Below are positions 23,839-37,010 of a stretch of 64,000 bases of DNA, in pieces. The stretch is taken from assembly GCA_037892935.1 (NCBI GenBank), contig JAYXKI010000003.1:1116001-1180000 (forward strand), in the 5' to 3' direction. Numbering within the stretch: the first letter of the stretch is position 1; every line of letters starts with the position of its first letter. A model generated the notes under the pieces. The model ran no database searches, was not told the origin of the DNA, and saw only the letters and a program-made list of their open reading frames with translations. This DNA is from Phlebopus portentosus (lineage: Eukaryota > Basidiomycota > Agaricomycetes > Boletales > Boletinellaceae). The position numbers were made by a program, and so were the translations under genes.

Positions 23839-26126
23839 TCAGTCGCTGTCGCTACTACTGTCATCATCACTGCTACTTTCTTCGATGTCTGTCCCGCTTT
23901 CATCATCGTCGCTCTCATCGTGCACCGGTAATTTTCTCACGTTTGCGCCCTTCATGAGAGCCATCTGTCCTGCGAGTGAGTCTTCTTCCGGATCGGAGAT
24001 TTCATCTTCTACGCCTCGTTCGTCCACAGTCAGCTGTGAGACGTCATCGACCTTCAGCTGTACAAGAGTTAATCAGATAACCAGCGCGACCACAGACGAA
24101 TGGACTACTTACCACAATATCTTGAATCACCTCTTCACCCAGGAATGTATCGCTGATGACCTGAATCTTCCAGTTGTAAATCGCAACGTTCGGTGGCGCC
24201 TGGAATTGCAATTTGTATGCCCGGAAGTTTCGCTCCTTTGTCGGGTCCGAGTAAGGTACATCCGTGATCCGCATTGGAGGCATCACAAGCCGATTGAGTT
24301 TCGGTTCCGTGATCAATACCCACCAAGCCGGTCGCCGTGGCTAAGTATTTGACACATCAGGTTTTACATCAAAGAAGGACTCTCACAGCTCACAGACTTA
24401 CCGCAGGCCAGAAAGGAGTATGGGCTTTCCTCGCAATGACTAATACATTTGTCAAGTCCTCGCTGTCGCGTTTGGATGATAAGAATGCCTCATCCTTTTC
24501 TTCATTCTCCTTTATCGAGCGCTTGATACTATCGACGTCAGACTCTTTTGACTCCATCTTCACAGCCGCACCAGGAGGAGATATTCTGGCTTTGATAACG
24601 AGTTGTACAATGGATAAGGGCGTCACAATACGTTCACCAATGACTTTCAGATGATATTCTCAGTTAGACGGTATCAAAGGAAAACTCAATTAAACATACC
24701 TTTGAAAGATGCTTCAACGAGTTCCAACCTGCCCCAGCTATCCGCCGCCTTTCGTACTTCGTTTGCTCGTGCATCATGAGACTTTTCAAGATGGTCGATG
24801 AATGCCTTGACGTCCCGCTCGTCAAGATGCTGGACTATTTCCTTCAGCTCGTCCTCGGCAATATTCGGAAATTGAGTTAACACGGACGTTTCTTGAGACT
24901 CCGAGAAGGGCGAGACTGCTTGAGTAATGTATGCGTGCAGACGCATTGCATTGAGGGTGGGCGTCAACCAGTTATGGGACGCTGCGATGTTTAAAAGAGA
25001 AGTAAGAAGTGAAGGAGATCGGATGAGAATGTCGTCCTGGGCTAAAATGAATGAGTTAGAGATATCTTTTTTTCAGAGAATCCCGTCGAATGTACCTTTT
25101 TGCAAGGAAGCGTCCTTAATTGGGATGCGCAGCAAATGTGCATACAATAATGTCTCAGGAGCTGACCCATTGTATTTTCCGCCTAGACGGGCTCGGACCT
25201 TCTCTTCCAAACCCCCAATAGGAATAGAGACTGGATGCTCGTTTGCAAGAGCTCTTCCGAAGCATCCAAGGAGATCGTTGATAGAGCTATCTTCTTTGAT
25301 GCTCTTGAAGAAAATCTCTGCTGAATTCGCAAGCACGCCATCCTTCGTTCTAATTCTGCTCCCAAACCACCACTTTCCAACGACGACCGGCAAAAGGCCG
25401 CCCAAAATAACGCAATACCCGGCCAAAAACCAGAGTCTATGTTGACCTTCTACAACCCACTTCGGAATCGCGATACCCATACTGACTTCCTGGCGACCAT
25501 CTGGATGGCCATAGAGCTCCCAATTCTTGCGGATCGTCTCGTCAGTCAAACTCTTGTACGCTTTCGTGATCTCCACGAAGTACGCCTCGACCATCTCCAT
25601 AGTCTGATTCGCGTCTAGCTTTACTTTATCCGGATGGAATTGGCGAGAGAGTTTCTTGTAGTGGGACTTAATGTCCTTCTCCGGGGTTCCCATCTTAATC
25701 CCAAGGATCTCGAACGGGTCGTATAGTTTGCCCTCGTTTCGGGTTGTGGAAACTTTGTAGACCAGGAAGGCGAAAACAGACCATCCTCCAAGCAAGAATA
25801 ATGTCCTTTGATGGCCAAATGAGCTATGAAGGTTTAGAGATCCCAAGTGCCACTTACTTTGCACCCAGTTTTGGGTTAAGTAAAGACCGCTTGTTTCTCT
25901 GCTTTATACGCTCGTGCTGCTTGACGCACACAGAGCATTCGCAGCTGGTAGTCTCAGCTTTTTCTGGGAGAAGTCAAGTCAACATTAAATTGTATTAAAC
26001 GCGGCAGTAATACTTACTTGAGGACTTGAACGCAGTGAAAGTGAAGGGTATGAGAATTAAGGAAAGAAATGTCAAGAGGAAGTAAGCAGCCATACTGCCT
26101 CCCTCATCGTACTGATAGTTCGCCAT
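23839..26126 (-). CDS. SEC63: Sec63, J-domain subunit of the ER protein translocon
   Basis: Integral ER membrane protein that recruits Kar2/BiP to the Sec61 channel for post-translational import. The start at 26126 gives MANYQYDEGGSMAAYFLLT and a first membrane segment (YFLLTFLSLILIPFTFTAF). A second segment (WSVFAFLVYKV) precedes the lumenal J domain: DPFEILGIKMGTPEKDIKSH, YKKLSRQFHPDKVKLD with the HPD tripeptide intact, and TDETIRKNWELYGHPDGRQ. A third segment is LWFLAGYCVILGGLLPVVVG. The Sec63/Brl domain follows (HNWLTPTLNAMRLHAYITQA, FWPAPRRPAWWVLI, NFRAYKLQFQAPP), and the protein ends in a very acidic Ser/Asp tail, the usual Sec62-binding end. At least eight introns. The upstream region has a CACGTG site at 26268-26273. 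Confidence 0.93.
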
Positions 26127-26267
26127 GATTCAAGCCCTCGCTCCCTGCTCTACCTCGACTGATAGAGGTTGGTGAATTTCTAAGAGAAATCAGGCTCGAC
26201 GTAGCACGTTAAAGTTTAAGTTAAAGCGGAAGCGTGTTTCTTCTGCTCTGCCAGCGAGACGTAAAGT

Positions 26268-26273
26268 CACGTG
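26268..26273. promoter_or_regulatory. CACGTG E-box upstream of SEC63
   Basis: Perfect palindromic E-box 142 bp upstream of the SEC63 start codon and about 85-200 bp upstream of the candidate starts of the divergent small gene. Binding is not shown. Confidence 0.4.
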
Positions 26274-26470
26274 CAGGATAAGATTAGATCGCCCTTCTGG
26301 TTCCGATTATCCACTCTTCCCGTTTCCGCCATTTTGACCAGAGTTTTCTGTCTCCAATGAATAGGTATGACCAATGCTAGGTACTTTTTCTTCATTCGTA
26401 CTGATCAGGTGCATGGATACTTAGAGGTCCAATAATACTTGTAAGTAAGTAGCAATCGTTGCGTACGTTC

Positions 26471-26759
26471 ATGATCTTACGATCTTTGGGAAAGACAATC
26501 GAGGAGGCGGAGGTGAGTAGGATTTACAAGTACGTCGCATGAATATTAACTAATCATAGTATCGCAGTATATCCTGGATCAGTTTGTAACTAAATCATTT
26601 CTGTCTACTGAGTACGACTTCATCACTCATGATTCTCGCATATACCAGCCTCCTCCTTCTCCTGACGAAAGCGAAGTAACGATGAGACTGCGTAAGCGCT
26701 TTCAAGACCTTCTGCAAGCGCTAAGAACAAATGCGGAAGGGGAATCAAAGGCAGCATAA
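26471..26759 (+). CDS. Small uncharacterised protein (about 80 aa)
   Basis: I do not recognise this gene. The second exon encodes YILDQFVTKSFLSTEYDFIT and RIYQPPPSPDESEVTMRLRK and ends QALRTNAEGESKAA (stop 26757-26759). It joins in frame, through an intron with donor gtgagtagg and acceptor tcgcag, to MILRSLGKTIEEAE if the ATG at 26471 is used. An alternative model starts at ATG 26358 with a micro-exon and skips part of that segment; I cannot decide between them. There is no signal peptide, membrane segment or Cys motif. It is soluble-looking, with a charged C-terminal helix. The gene is convergent with the coilin-like gene, 48 bp between stops. The clean splice junction, codon periodicity and tight packing support a real gene. 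Confidence 0.55.
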
Positions 26760-26807
26760 ATGCGCGGCGTAACGTCCTAGAATTCCATAGATGCAGACAT
26801 CCCCAAT

Positions 26808-28686
26808 TTAGACTTTCAACAGTCTCCATTGAGCCGTCAAAGCATCTTCAAAGGTGTATGTCATATCTTCAACCGATTTGCTATCAGGCTCAACATTCTC
26901 GCCCTCGGCATGAGTAAATGAACCAAATGCTATGTTGTCTGATCCAGGCCTCTGAATAGGCTCAACGACGATCAAGGAAGAATCATGCTTGATTTCCTTC
27001 ACGCGTGCAACATGCGCGAGGGTTTCCGGCGTGAATGTCGTGGGATTAATGGCGAGAGCCTGTACAAGAAATTATAGCGTGCTTCCCTACTTTGAAAGTC
27101 CGGAGACGTACCTTCCAGCCGACAGTAACTCCTGAAGTCAACGATGACGGATCGGCAACAATATGCATCTTCTCCCAATCTCGATCTACCGATTCCCAGT
27201 CCAACTCTGGTTCTCCGTAGTTGAGTATCGTATCATCATTACCAGGCATAGCTTCATCTGTCGCCAGCTCGTCACCGTACGTGTCTCTTTGCTTGACTTT
27301 CTTCTTCTTATCCCAGTCCTCCGATTCGACCTCGACGGACGTGACGAACATATTAGAAGGTAAAAGCCCGTTAGCTTGCTTTTCGGACGGTGTAACTAAA
27401 CGAGCAACAGGAAATGTAGTGCTCGACGTAGCGGAGTAATATGCTGTGCCCGATTCGGGAGGTGCTCCAGCATCGTGCGTGAAAACCATTCTCTGTGGGG
27501 CGACGCCGACCATGGACTGCTTGAAGCCTTTCTTCTTATTTTTGTTTCGTAAAGAGGTAATCATACTGTCGATATAGGGGCCCTGTTCAACAGGAGGCGT
27601 AGTCGGGATATCTTGTTCATCGCCAGTTTTACTTTCAGGGACAGCGTTACTCTTAATACCCAGTGGTACTGCATTTACCGAATCCATAGGAAGTGCTCGA
27701 GCTGTTGCCTGTTCCAGCTCTTTTTGTTGCTTCTCATACATGCGTTTCATCCGGCGGCGAGCATTCCTACTGTGGGTCGATGGTTTACCTGGAGGGACAT
27801 GGTTTGTAACCGACTTATTTTGTGTGCTACTATGATAAATTAGCAATGCGGAAGTAGAACAATAGATGCATATTTGACTAACGCTTGGAGAGGCCGAGAC
27901 AATTCCAAGGGCCGCACCTTAGTTGTGAAGCTTGACGAAGATGATGAATCCGATGACGAAGGCGATGTAGTGGATGAACTTTCGGTACTGCTAGTAGAAT
28001 CTGATTCGGTATCTTCGTCCTCAGAACTGGAAGGGACGGGTAAGGAATGTGGTGCCCTGCGGTCCCGCTTCATCAACCTTGCATGGGTGTCTCCATCTTT
28101 GGACTTGGACGTAGCATCTAGAGGCTGTTGCAAAATATTCTTGCGCAAACGTGCCGCGGGTACTGTATCGGTGACTTCGCCTTCGGAACTAGATAACGGA
28201 AACAGAAGTCGTTGCGTAGTATTCCTGGGCAAATTAGAAAGCCGTCGCTTTTTATGAGAATATTCCGTAGATTCTGGCATGAAAGATGTTCAAAGCGGAA
28301 GGACTCTTAGCGCACGGAGCATACTGACCTTGGTCATCCGTGGGTTTACGTTTTTGAAGACGTGATTGTCTTCTGGTTTTTCTCGAAATACTAAGGAACA
28401 CCACCAACTTATTGAGATCAAGTATAATGTAAAATATCGCGACTTACTGAACAAGATCGTTTTCCTTTATTACGTCCAGACCTGAATCATCCAGGAGTTC
28501 GAAATCGTCTATGAATAAGCTGATTTCGGTGGGAGCAACAGTGGTTCCATCCTCAACTAACTGCGGCAACCGAGAACAAAGCTGGGATTTTACACCCAAA
28601 ATATCGATGACTGAGCCATCGGTGGGAATGTCGAACCACGCTTTGAGTGGCTTGACCGGTGGTCTTGATGCGACGCGAAACCGCAT
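26808..28686 (-). CDS. Coilin-like Cajal-body protein
   Basis: Coilin scaffolds nuclear Cajal bodies, where snRNPs mature. The N-terminus from ATG 28686 (MRFRVASRPPVKPLKAWFDI, then SLFIDDFELLDDSGLDVIKE and NDLV) matches the coilin ubiquitin-like domain pattern. A long Ser/Asp-rich linker follows, with basic KKRRLSN and a poly-Ser/Glu block. SRNARRRMKRMYEKQQKELE resembles the coilin SRxARRKK(A)KR segment. The C-terminus (VTVGWK, ALAINPTTFTPETLAHVARV, LIVVEPIQRP) fits the atypical Tudor domain. Introns lie near 28445, 28290-28325, 27834-27890, 27060-27110 and further. Coilin is poorly conserved in fungi, so this call rests on domain order rather than overall identity. The gene is divergent from CBK1 with 171 bp between starts. 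Confidence 0.68.
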
Positions 28687-28857
28687 CGAAAGCTCCGCGT
28701 TCGAGCTCTGGGTGGGCGGAGGAAAGAGCGGCGAAAGAAAGGTAGAGGATCGACGGGGAAGTACGTAAAAGGTAAGGCTGTATCTAGTTACTTACTAGCT
28801 TCGACTACGACGTTTAGCGGCACTCGTAAATATTCCGCCTATCGCTCCTCAGCGAAA

Positions 28858-30692
<1,835 letters not shown>

Positions 30693-31330
30693 TCGTGTCG
30701 ACGGGATTTCGCACACTTTTATCATTGCTTTTTTAGTTATTTGCTTTCCTTACTGCAGTGCAATCGGCCGTGGATATTTGGGAACAAAACTGTACAATTC
30801 TCTTCCATTCACTTAATGGTTGCATCCGTAGAACGGATGGCCTACATTAAGTTCATGAATAAAGATAATCTCTGTTACATTTGTGTGTGAATGTGGTGGT
30901 CGGCAATGGTCGTGTGATTTACCTGCATTCCCACGCAGGCCGGCAGTACGTGCAGCGTCGGAGTTTCAAATAGTATTACAATGAACTTTCGACTGGTCAT
31001 GCCGCTCCAGATGGCACAGAAATGGATGTAGAGTCTTCAATTATATATTCTTTAGATGCAATACTTGAATTCTTGCTGAGTAGATTCTTGGAAAATGCAA
31101 AAAACAATTTTATATATGCTATTTCACAATGAACTACAGTCAGATATAAAAATTGGTGCCAATTTTTACATAAACAGTCAGCAAGCTATGCTTTACAATC
31201 AAAAACAAGATGTACTACAAAGAAAAATTGAAGAGTTGGGCATGTTGCAATGACGGCATGTTATCTTCAAAATCCATGAAGGAATTTGCGAGAAGACAGA
31301 AGTCTTTCCAAATAGAGGAATTTGACCATC
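30693..31330. other. AT-rich region between CBK1 and the LTR element
   Basis: About 640 bp. The first 200 bp are CBK1 3' UTR. The rest is AT-rich, with no supported gene or RNA. The last bases (ending gaccatc) are the left flank of the retroelement insertion and, before insertion, belonged to the upstream region of the broken gene at 38797. Confidence 0.5.
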
Positions 31331-31334
31331 ACGT
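31331..31334. repeat. Left target site duplication ACGT
   Basis: ACGT directly left of the LTR start; the same four bases follow the right LTR at 38636-38639. The joined empty site would read CATCACGTGATG. Confidence 0.75.
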
Positions 31335-33485
31335 TGTGGTATTTTGGGTGGTCTCTCTATCTGAAGGCACTACAGATGTCCGTCCTACTAAGGGAGCTGA
31401 ATGTGTGAAGAAACCTCCAGAAATGAAGCCTCAAGCTATCAGACTCCAACCACTAACCACCTGGCAGGTGCCAAAGACTGTCAGAGACGTGGGGGTGTGG
31501 CCTAGTGACGCCGAGGTATGAAAGGAATGCTCTAGTAGGTCCGCCGGATCGAAGGGGAGGTCACAGGAGTCCGCCGAAGTAGCGCAATCTCAGTAGGGTG
31601 AAGCTAGGAACTGTATATGACGAATATGAGGCGTAACGTGCGGCGAGTAGGTGAAAAAGACGCCGAGGGGGAATACAATGGAAGGCCTGTGTCGCCGGAG
31701 GCCCGCCGAGGTCGAATAGGGGGCCGCCGGGGACGAGGGAGCTTGTGCAAATCCGCTGCGGTAGCGTAAACTGGATAAATAAAAGGTAGAGACTGTATAC
31801 GATGAATATAAGGGGCAATGTGCGGCCAGCAGATGAAAAGGGCGCCGAAGGGGAATAGGAAAGGAGGCCTGGGTCGCCGGAGGGCCGCCGAGGTCGAATA
31901 GGGGGCCGCCGGGGACGAGGGAGCTTGTGCAAATCTGCCGCGGTAGCGTAAACTGGATAAATAAAAGGTAGGGACCATATACGGTGAATATAAGGGGCAA
32001 CGTGCGGCCAGCAGATGAAAAGGACGCCGAAGGGGAATAGGAAAGGAGGCCTGGGTCGCCGGAGGGCCGCCGAGGTCGAATAGGGGGCCGCCGGGGACGA
32101 GGGAGCTCGTGCAAATCCGCCACAGTAGCGTAAACTGGATAAATAAAAGGTAGGGACCGTATACGATGAATATAAGGGGCAATATGCAGGGAGTAGGTGA
32201 AAAAGACGCCGAGGGGGAATACAATCGAAGGCCTGTGTCGCCGGAGGGCCGCCGAGGTCGAATAGAGGCTGCCTGACAGGTACGATGTAGTGCGGCGGAT
32301 GTTTGGGGGTATGTTCCCAGTCCTAACTCACACACTAAATGTCAGAGGCGCCGAAGGAGAATAGAACGACGAGTCAAGGGTAGTATATAGTCAATGGGGG
32401 AGCTCAGTACATGAGGGGGAGCTCAGAGTGAGGGAATCTCGAACCCTGGCCCTTGGGTGCTGTGGAAGCTCTCTGCTATGTATGTATATAGTCCTTGTCT
32501 ACTGATGAATATACACTCTATATATACCCTACTGCTCTCGCCGATGAGTCCTATTGTCTGACAGCATCTCCTGAGTCACTGGGCTCGCCAAGGGCCGCCG
32601 CCGGAGCTTCTAGGAGGCATACGGCAGCGCCAACGTGAGGGGGCTATCCAATAGTATGATATATCGTGTATCTGCAATAGAACGGGCGCCGGCGGAGTCT
32701 GGCTTGGCGGCGGCAGTCGGTGGCTTGGCACGCCGCTGTACCACATGTCTGACTGCCATATATGGTCTAGGGTCACCCGCCGCTTGGGGGGAAGTCGGGA
32801 AACATCGGGGCCGATGTTCGGAGGCTCATATCACATATATGAGATAAAGGGCGCATCAGTCAGGGTCTCTGGGCCGCCCAAGGCCGCCGCCGCACTCAAT
32901 ATAGAGTGTAGGCGATCCATGGTAACTAAGGAGGGCGCCGGAGCGGCGGATCTGCAACTCGCCGCTTGATCGGCGGCGGATTCATAAAACTGCGGCCTTT
33001 AGTGGCATATGAGCAGGGATGATACTAGATAAATCCATAGGCCTTGGGGGACTGCCTGGTAAGTTGTAGGAGGCCTCGGCGAGGGCACCTGAGGACGCCT
33101 GAGTGGCCGCCGGACCAATCTGAGGCTTGAGGGGCCGCCGCAGGGGTGTCCAAATCCACCTCGAGGCTGTATGTATGAGGAATCGTAATAACGAAGGCCT
33201 ATAATGATTGGGGGACATCTCCTATGGTGTCTGGTGCTGGGTAGGAGCCTTTGGCGGATCTGTATGGGTGCCAGGGAGCCAGCGGCGGACTCGTCTGGGC
33301 TCTTGGAGGGTGCCGCAGGGGGAAGTGTAGGCTAGAATCCATAGATATGTGCTCGTATGGCCTCTAGAGTGTGGTATGAGTATGCCTTGGTCCTCTGAGG
33401 TGTAGGCAGCGAAGGGATATGGTATCTGAAGTAGGGGAGAGCCATAGTATGAGTGTCCTGGCACAGGACTGGCCAGGGCACTACA
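31335..33485 (-). repeat. Left LTR (3' LTR by coding strand), 2151 bp
   Basis: Matches the right LTR over its whole length except for an insertion of three extra 182-bp units (about 31650-32275) and about 15 single-base differences. In the coding orientation it is the downstream LTR. The sequence next to it (AACCTGGAGA on the minus strand) is only a weak candidate for a polypurine tract. Confidence 0.9.
31647..32275. repeat. 182-bp tandem repeat, about 4 copies, inside the left LTR
   Basis: The landmark GTCGAATAG recurs at 31711, 31893, 32075 and 32257, an exact period of 182 bp. Each unit carries CGCCGGAGG..CCGCCGAGG and ATAAATAAAAGGTAG-type segments (the last unit lacks the latter). The right LTR has a single unit. 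The period is not a multiple of three, so open frames across it are not genes. Confidence 0.95.
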
Positions 33486-33739
33486 TCTCCAGGTTACTAT
33501 ATAACAAAATCATTAAAAAAAAGGCTGTATACAGTGGGCCGAAGTTGAAATAAGGGCTGTATGGTGCTGTGGCTGGTCGCCGATAGAAGGGGGTGATAGA
33601 GGAGTGAATTTGGAGGGTATGGGATGAAGGGGGCGGGTTGGCAGTGGATGGATTTGTGAAATCTCAAGTATTGGCCGCTTCGGAGGGCTGGTGTCGCCGC
33701 AGGTGTTTGTTCCAGTGTGTGCCAGTGTTCGGCGGCGGC

Positions 33740-34275
33740 GTAGATGCATGGGGAGGCGTCTCTTGGCCTAAGGGGATATGTCTGTGTGTGGCCGGAGTGG
33801 CGCCGAGGCCAGGAATTGGCTGTATAGCACTGAGGGGGGGTTGGGGGGGCATTTCGCCGAGAATGTCTAGAAGGAGTGGGCGTCACTCGGATGAGGCGCC
33901 GCAGGCATCGGCGGCATCTGGGAGGGCTTCATTTAGCCTAAAGGGATGTGTTTGTGCATGGCCGGGCTGGCGGCGTGGCCAGGGGTTGGCTGTACTGCAC
34001 TGAGGGTGGCTTGGGGGGGCATTTCGCCGAAAATGTGTAGGAGGAGTGGGCATCACTTGGAGGAGGCGCTGCAGGCATCGGCGGCGTCTGGGGAGGCTTC
34101 ATTTCGCCTGAGGGGAGGTGTCTGTGCATAGCTGGGCTGGCGGCGTGGCCAGGGATTGGCTGTATTGCACTGAGGGGGGCTTGGGGGGGGCATTTCGCCG
34201 AAAGTGTGTAGGAGGAGTGGGCATCACTCGGAGGAGGCGCCGCAGGCATCGGCGGCGTCTGGGGGGTATTGTAGT
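33740..34275 (-). repeat. About 170-bp tandem repeats inside the retroelement
   Basis: CATTTCGCCG recurs at 33850, 34020 and 34191, so the period is 170-171 bp, with partial copies on each side (about three in all). It lies between the protease stop and the left LTR. On the minus strand the units read as Pro/Ala-rich peptide (PPMPAAPPPSDAHSSYT), but the 170-bp spacing shifts frame between copies, so coding use is doubtful. Confidence 0.85.
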
Positions 34276-34531
34276 GTAGGGAGGCGTCTCTGGCCGCCAC
34301 AGGGGCCGGCCATGAGAATTCTGGGGTGGGGGAGCTTGTAGACATTGAAAATGTCGCCGAGGCGTACATTTCTTTGATCACCGGGGCTGTACCAGCGATG
34401 AGGTTGCCTGGGAGCTAAGGCGGGAAGGTGAGGGATGGTGTTGGGCATGAGATAGTGATTAAAGGGTGTCCTGATTCGAGTACCGGTGCTGGGGGGGTTC
34501 GCCGCAGTGTGCTACATCAGTTAGGCCTTTG

Positions 34532-36913
34532 TTAGGGCACCGGTGGAGGCGTTCTGGGGCTTGTAGGCAGGCAGAATACTTCGCCGGTGACTGGATCTGT
34601 GATGTAGAGGGTCTGGAAGTGTTCGTCAAGGTCTGCAGTGACAGCATGAGTGTGTGCAAAGAAGGGCCGGCCAAGGAGGAGGTCAAACGGCGCATTTTCG
34701 AGTATGTAGACTGGCGCATGCATAGAGAACCCGGGGAGTGAAATTTTGACACAGGGGATGATGTGGGAGCTCTGGCTGGGGTTCGGCGAGGCTGTCTGGA
34801 TGTGTGTGGGGTTGGAAATGCAGGCCGGCGATTTTATTTGTCGCCATATACGTCGGGGAATACCAATAAATGAACTTCCAGAGTCGAGGACACCATTAAC
34901 CTGTAATGTATCATTCAGGTGGACGTTGATCTCATGCAAGGGGACGACTGCTGGTGCTAGGGGCTTGTCTAGGACCTTAGGGAAGCCGGCCGGTGGTTTC
35001 CAGGACGGCGGCGTGTCTGCGGCATTGGTGAGGGATGCTTGACGTGAGTAGGCCTTCATGTACGCTTTGCTGTGTTGGATCGGCGGATTAATTGGCTCGT
35101 CTGGGTCATCTGGAATCGCCGCCGTGGGCTTGGGGAGGATGGTGCCGAAGGGTGAGGGTACTTTCCTGACTTGGGGAGCAGTGGCCGGGCTGGGGGACAT
35201 GTCTGGGAGCTGTTCAAGTACCATAGAGGTGCCGCAGGTGTTGTTTGGCGGCGTCTGGCCCTGTAACTTCGCCTGAGGCGTGTGGCCGGCGCCTGGAGTG
35301 TCCTGGGGGACGCCCCATTGTCTAGGAGGCTTGCGGCGGCGGTTGGAAGGCAGTTCCTGGGGCGCCGAAGCGAGGCCTAGGTCATCTGGAAGCGGTAGAA
35401 TAGGTATTTGCAGTCTGAGAGGTATCATGTTCACGTTCCGAGTAAAGTAATGATTCAGCTGATCTAAAATGAGGCCTCTGGAGTGATTGCCAGTGAAAGG
35501 CCTGCCATCAGGTTGCATGAGGCGGCCGCGCATGTCAGCTACAGTAATGCCAGAATTGAGTAGGAAGCTTCGTGTAGGGCATTTCGCTGTTCGGTGCATT
35601 GTAAAACCACAAATGCTGCAGGCCTGAGCCGCCGGCGGGGCTTGGGAACCTTTAGGGGGATGCTTAGAAGGTTGCCTGAGGTTTGCCGAGGCCAAATGGG
35701 GAGCAGGGGCGCTGGGAACTGGCCGCCTATAGAACCGTTCGTGAGTCGCCGGAATGAGAGAGACACCAGGTATGGGCCATTGGTCTAGGACATTACATGA
35801 GGCCACTAGGGCTTGGGGGTACGCCAGAGGGATGGTAGTGATGTTCTGTAGGCTAGAATCATCCGCCGAGGCTTTGCATTTGGCAGGGGGTGGCAGCGGC
35901 GGAGCAGGAAAGTCAGCGGCGAATGCATTGGGTGCTGAAGAACACTTTTGCATGTCCAGAAAGTGTATGGGCTGGGCCTGGTGTGCAACCGGCGAAAATG
36001 TCGAGGGCAAGGCTAGAGTAGGCCGCTGGACATGCCATGGGGCCGGCGAAGTGATCAGGGCATTGGTAGGCGTCAGCGAGGGGCTCAGTTTTGGCTGAGG
36101 AGGCCATACATTTGCCGGTGAGGTGTATAGACCATTGGCTGCTGGTGCTGCAGGCATCGGCGGCTTGTTTTTGGCATGGGCGTCGACGCCGAGGGTGTTC
36201 TGGATGTGACTGATGGCCGGGGGACTTGTGCTGGCATAGTAGGCCTCGACTAGGGGTGCTGGGAACTCAGTATATGCTAAAACCTGTTGTACCTTGATAA
36301 TTCGCTGGATTTCGTCTGTCACTGCTTCTACCGGCCAGGGAACGCCGGCGGCGTGTTCTGGGTCAGTCAGGCAAAGGGAGAAGTTGAGTTCCCTGTGATA
36401 GGCGGCAGGGATTCCTTCCATAAACATTCGTTGTTCTTCAAACGTCGAAATTTCGCCATTTCGCAGTAAGTACCCAGAAACTCTGTGGAAGTCTTGCAGA
36501 AATCCGCCGTAGGACTCTAGGGTGAAGCCAGGGAGTGCCTGAGTCGATAAAATGAGGCGCCGGAGGTCTTGGAGGGTGTAAACCGGTCGGGAATGTGGGT
36601 ACATCTTGAGTGCGGTGTCTCGGAAGGCAGAATAGTTATTGCCTGCCACTTCGGCGCAGTGCCTCCAGAGAGGTTGTTCTTTTGCCGGCGCATAGAAGCG
36701 AGCCCAGGCGATGATATGGCAGTCTGAGAGGCCGGCGGTTCATCCAAGGAGGTAGACAGTGTCGAAAAACCTAGGTATGGAGGTTGGGGAGCCAGAAATG
36801 TCGATTTTGGGGATAGATTTGTCGCCGGGGAGTGGCATAGTGAAGCCTGAGATGGTGGGAGAGGGTCCGGCGAATGGGAGATCATCAGGATCGATGAATT
36901 GAGGGAGTGTCAT
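34532..36913 (-). pseudogene. Retroelement Gag-protease reading frame with one in-frame stop
   Basis: From ATG 36913 (MTLPQFIDPDDLPFAGPSP) the frame runs 57 codons to a TGA at 36740-36742 and then stays open in the same frame for over 700 codons to 34532. Visible parts: a Gag-like helical N-terminal region (FRDTALKMYP, VYTLQDLRRLI, GISTFEEQ-type segments); a perfect CX2CX4HX4C zinc knuckle (CSICGFTMHRTAKC); and a retropepsin-like protease with VNGVLDSGSSFIGIP and FDLLLGRPFF. It ends shortly after the protease, with no polymerase part. The TGA fits a CGA-to-TGA change, in line with the CpG transitions between the LTRs. Either this copy is dead or the stop is read through; the former is simpler. 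Confidence 0.82.
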
Positions 36914-37010
36914 GGCGCTGAAGGCCTTGGCAGTCCGCCGGAGTATTGAAAAGTTGAAAAACGGCGAAAATAAGGGTGGGAGGGAAGGGTCTTCAAAAAC
37001 AAACAGCTCC

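Noticed and set aside
31561..32335. Three overlapping minus-strand Pro/Arg-rich open frames of 120-240 codons in the left LTR
   Set aside because: They exist only because the 182-bp repeat is open in several frames; the period is not a multiple of three and the same peptides appear in all frames. The right LTR with one unit lacks them.
32430..32462. tRNA-like B box (GGTTCGAGATTCC on the minus strand) inside both LTRs, a possible SINE or tRNA relic
   Set aside because: The T-arm does not pair properly and no A box or acceptor stem fits; it is just part of the LTR sequence.
33938..34381. Minus-strand Pro/Ala-rich frame downstream of the retroelement protease
   Set aside because: It lies within the 170-bp tandem repeat, shifts frame between units and shows no domain.
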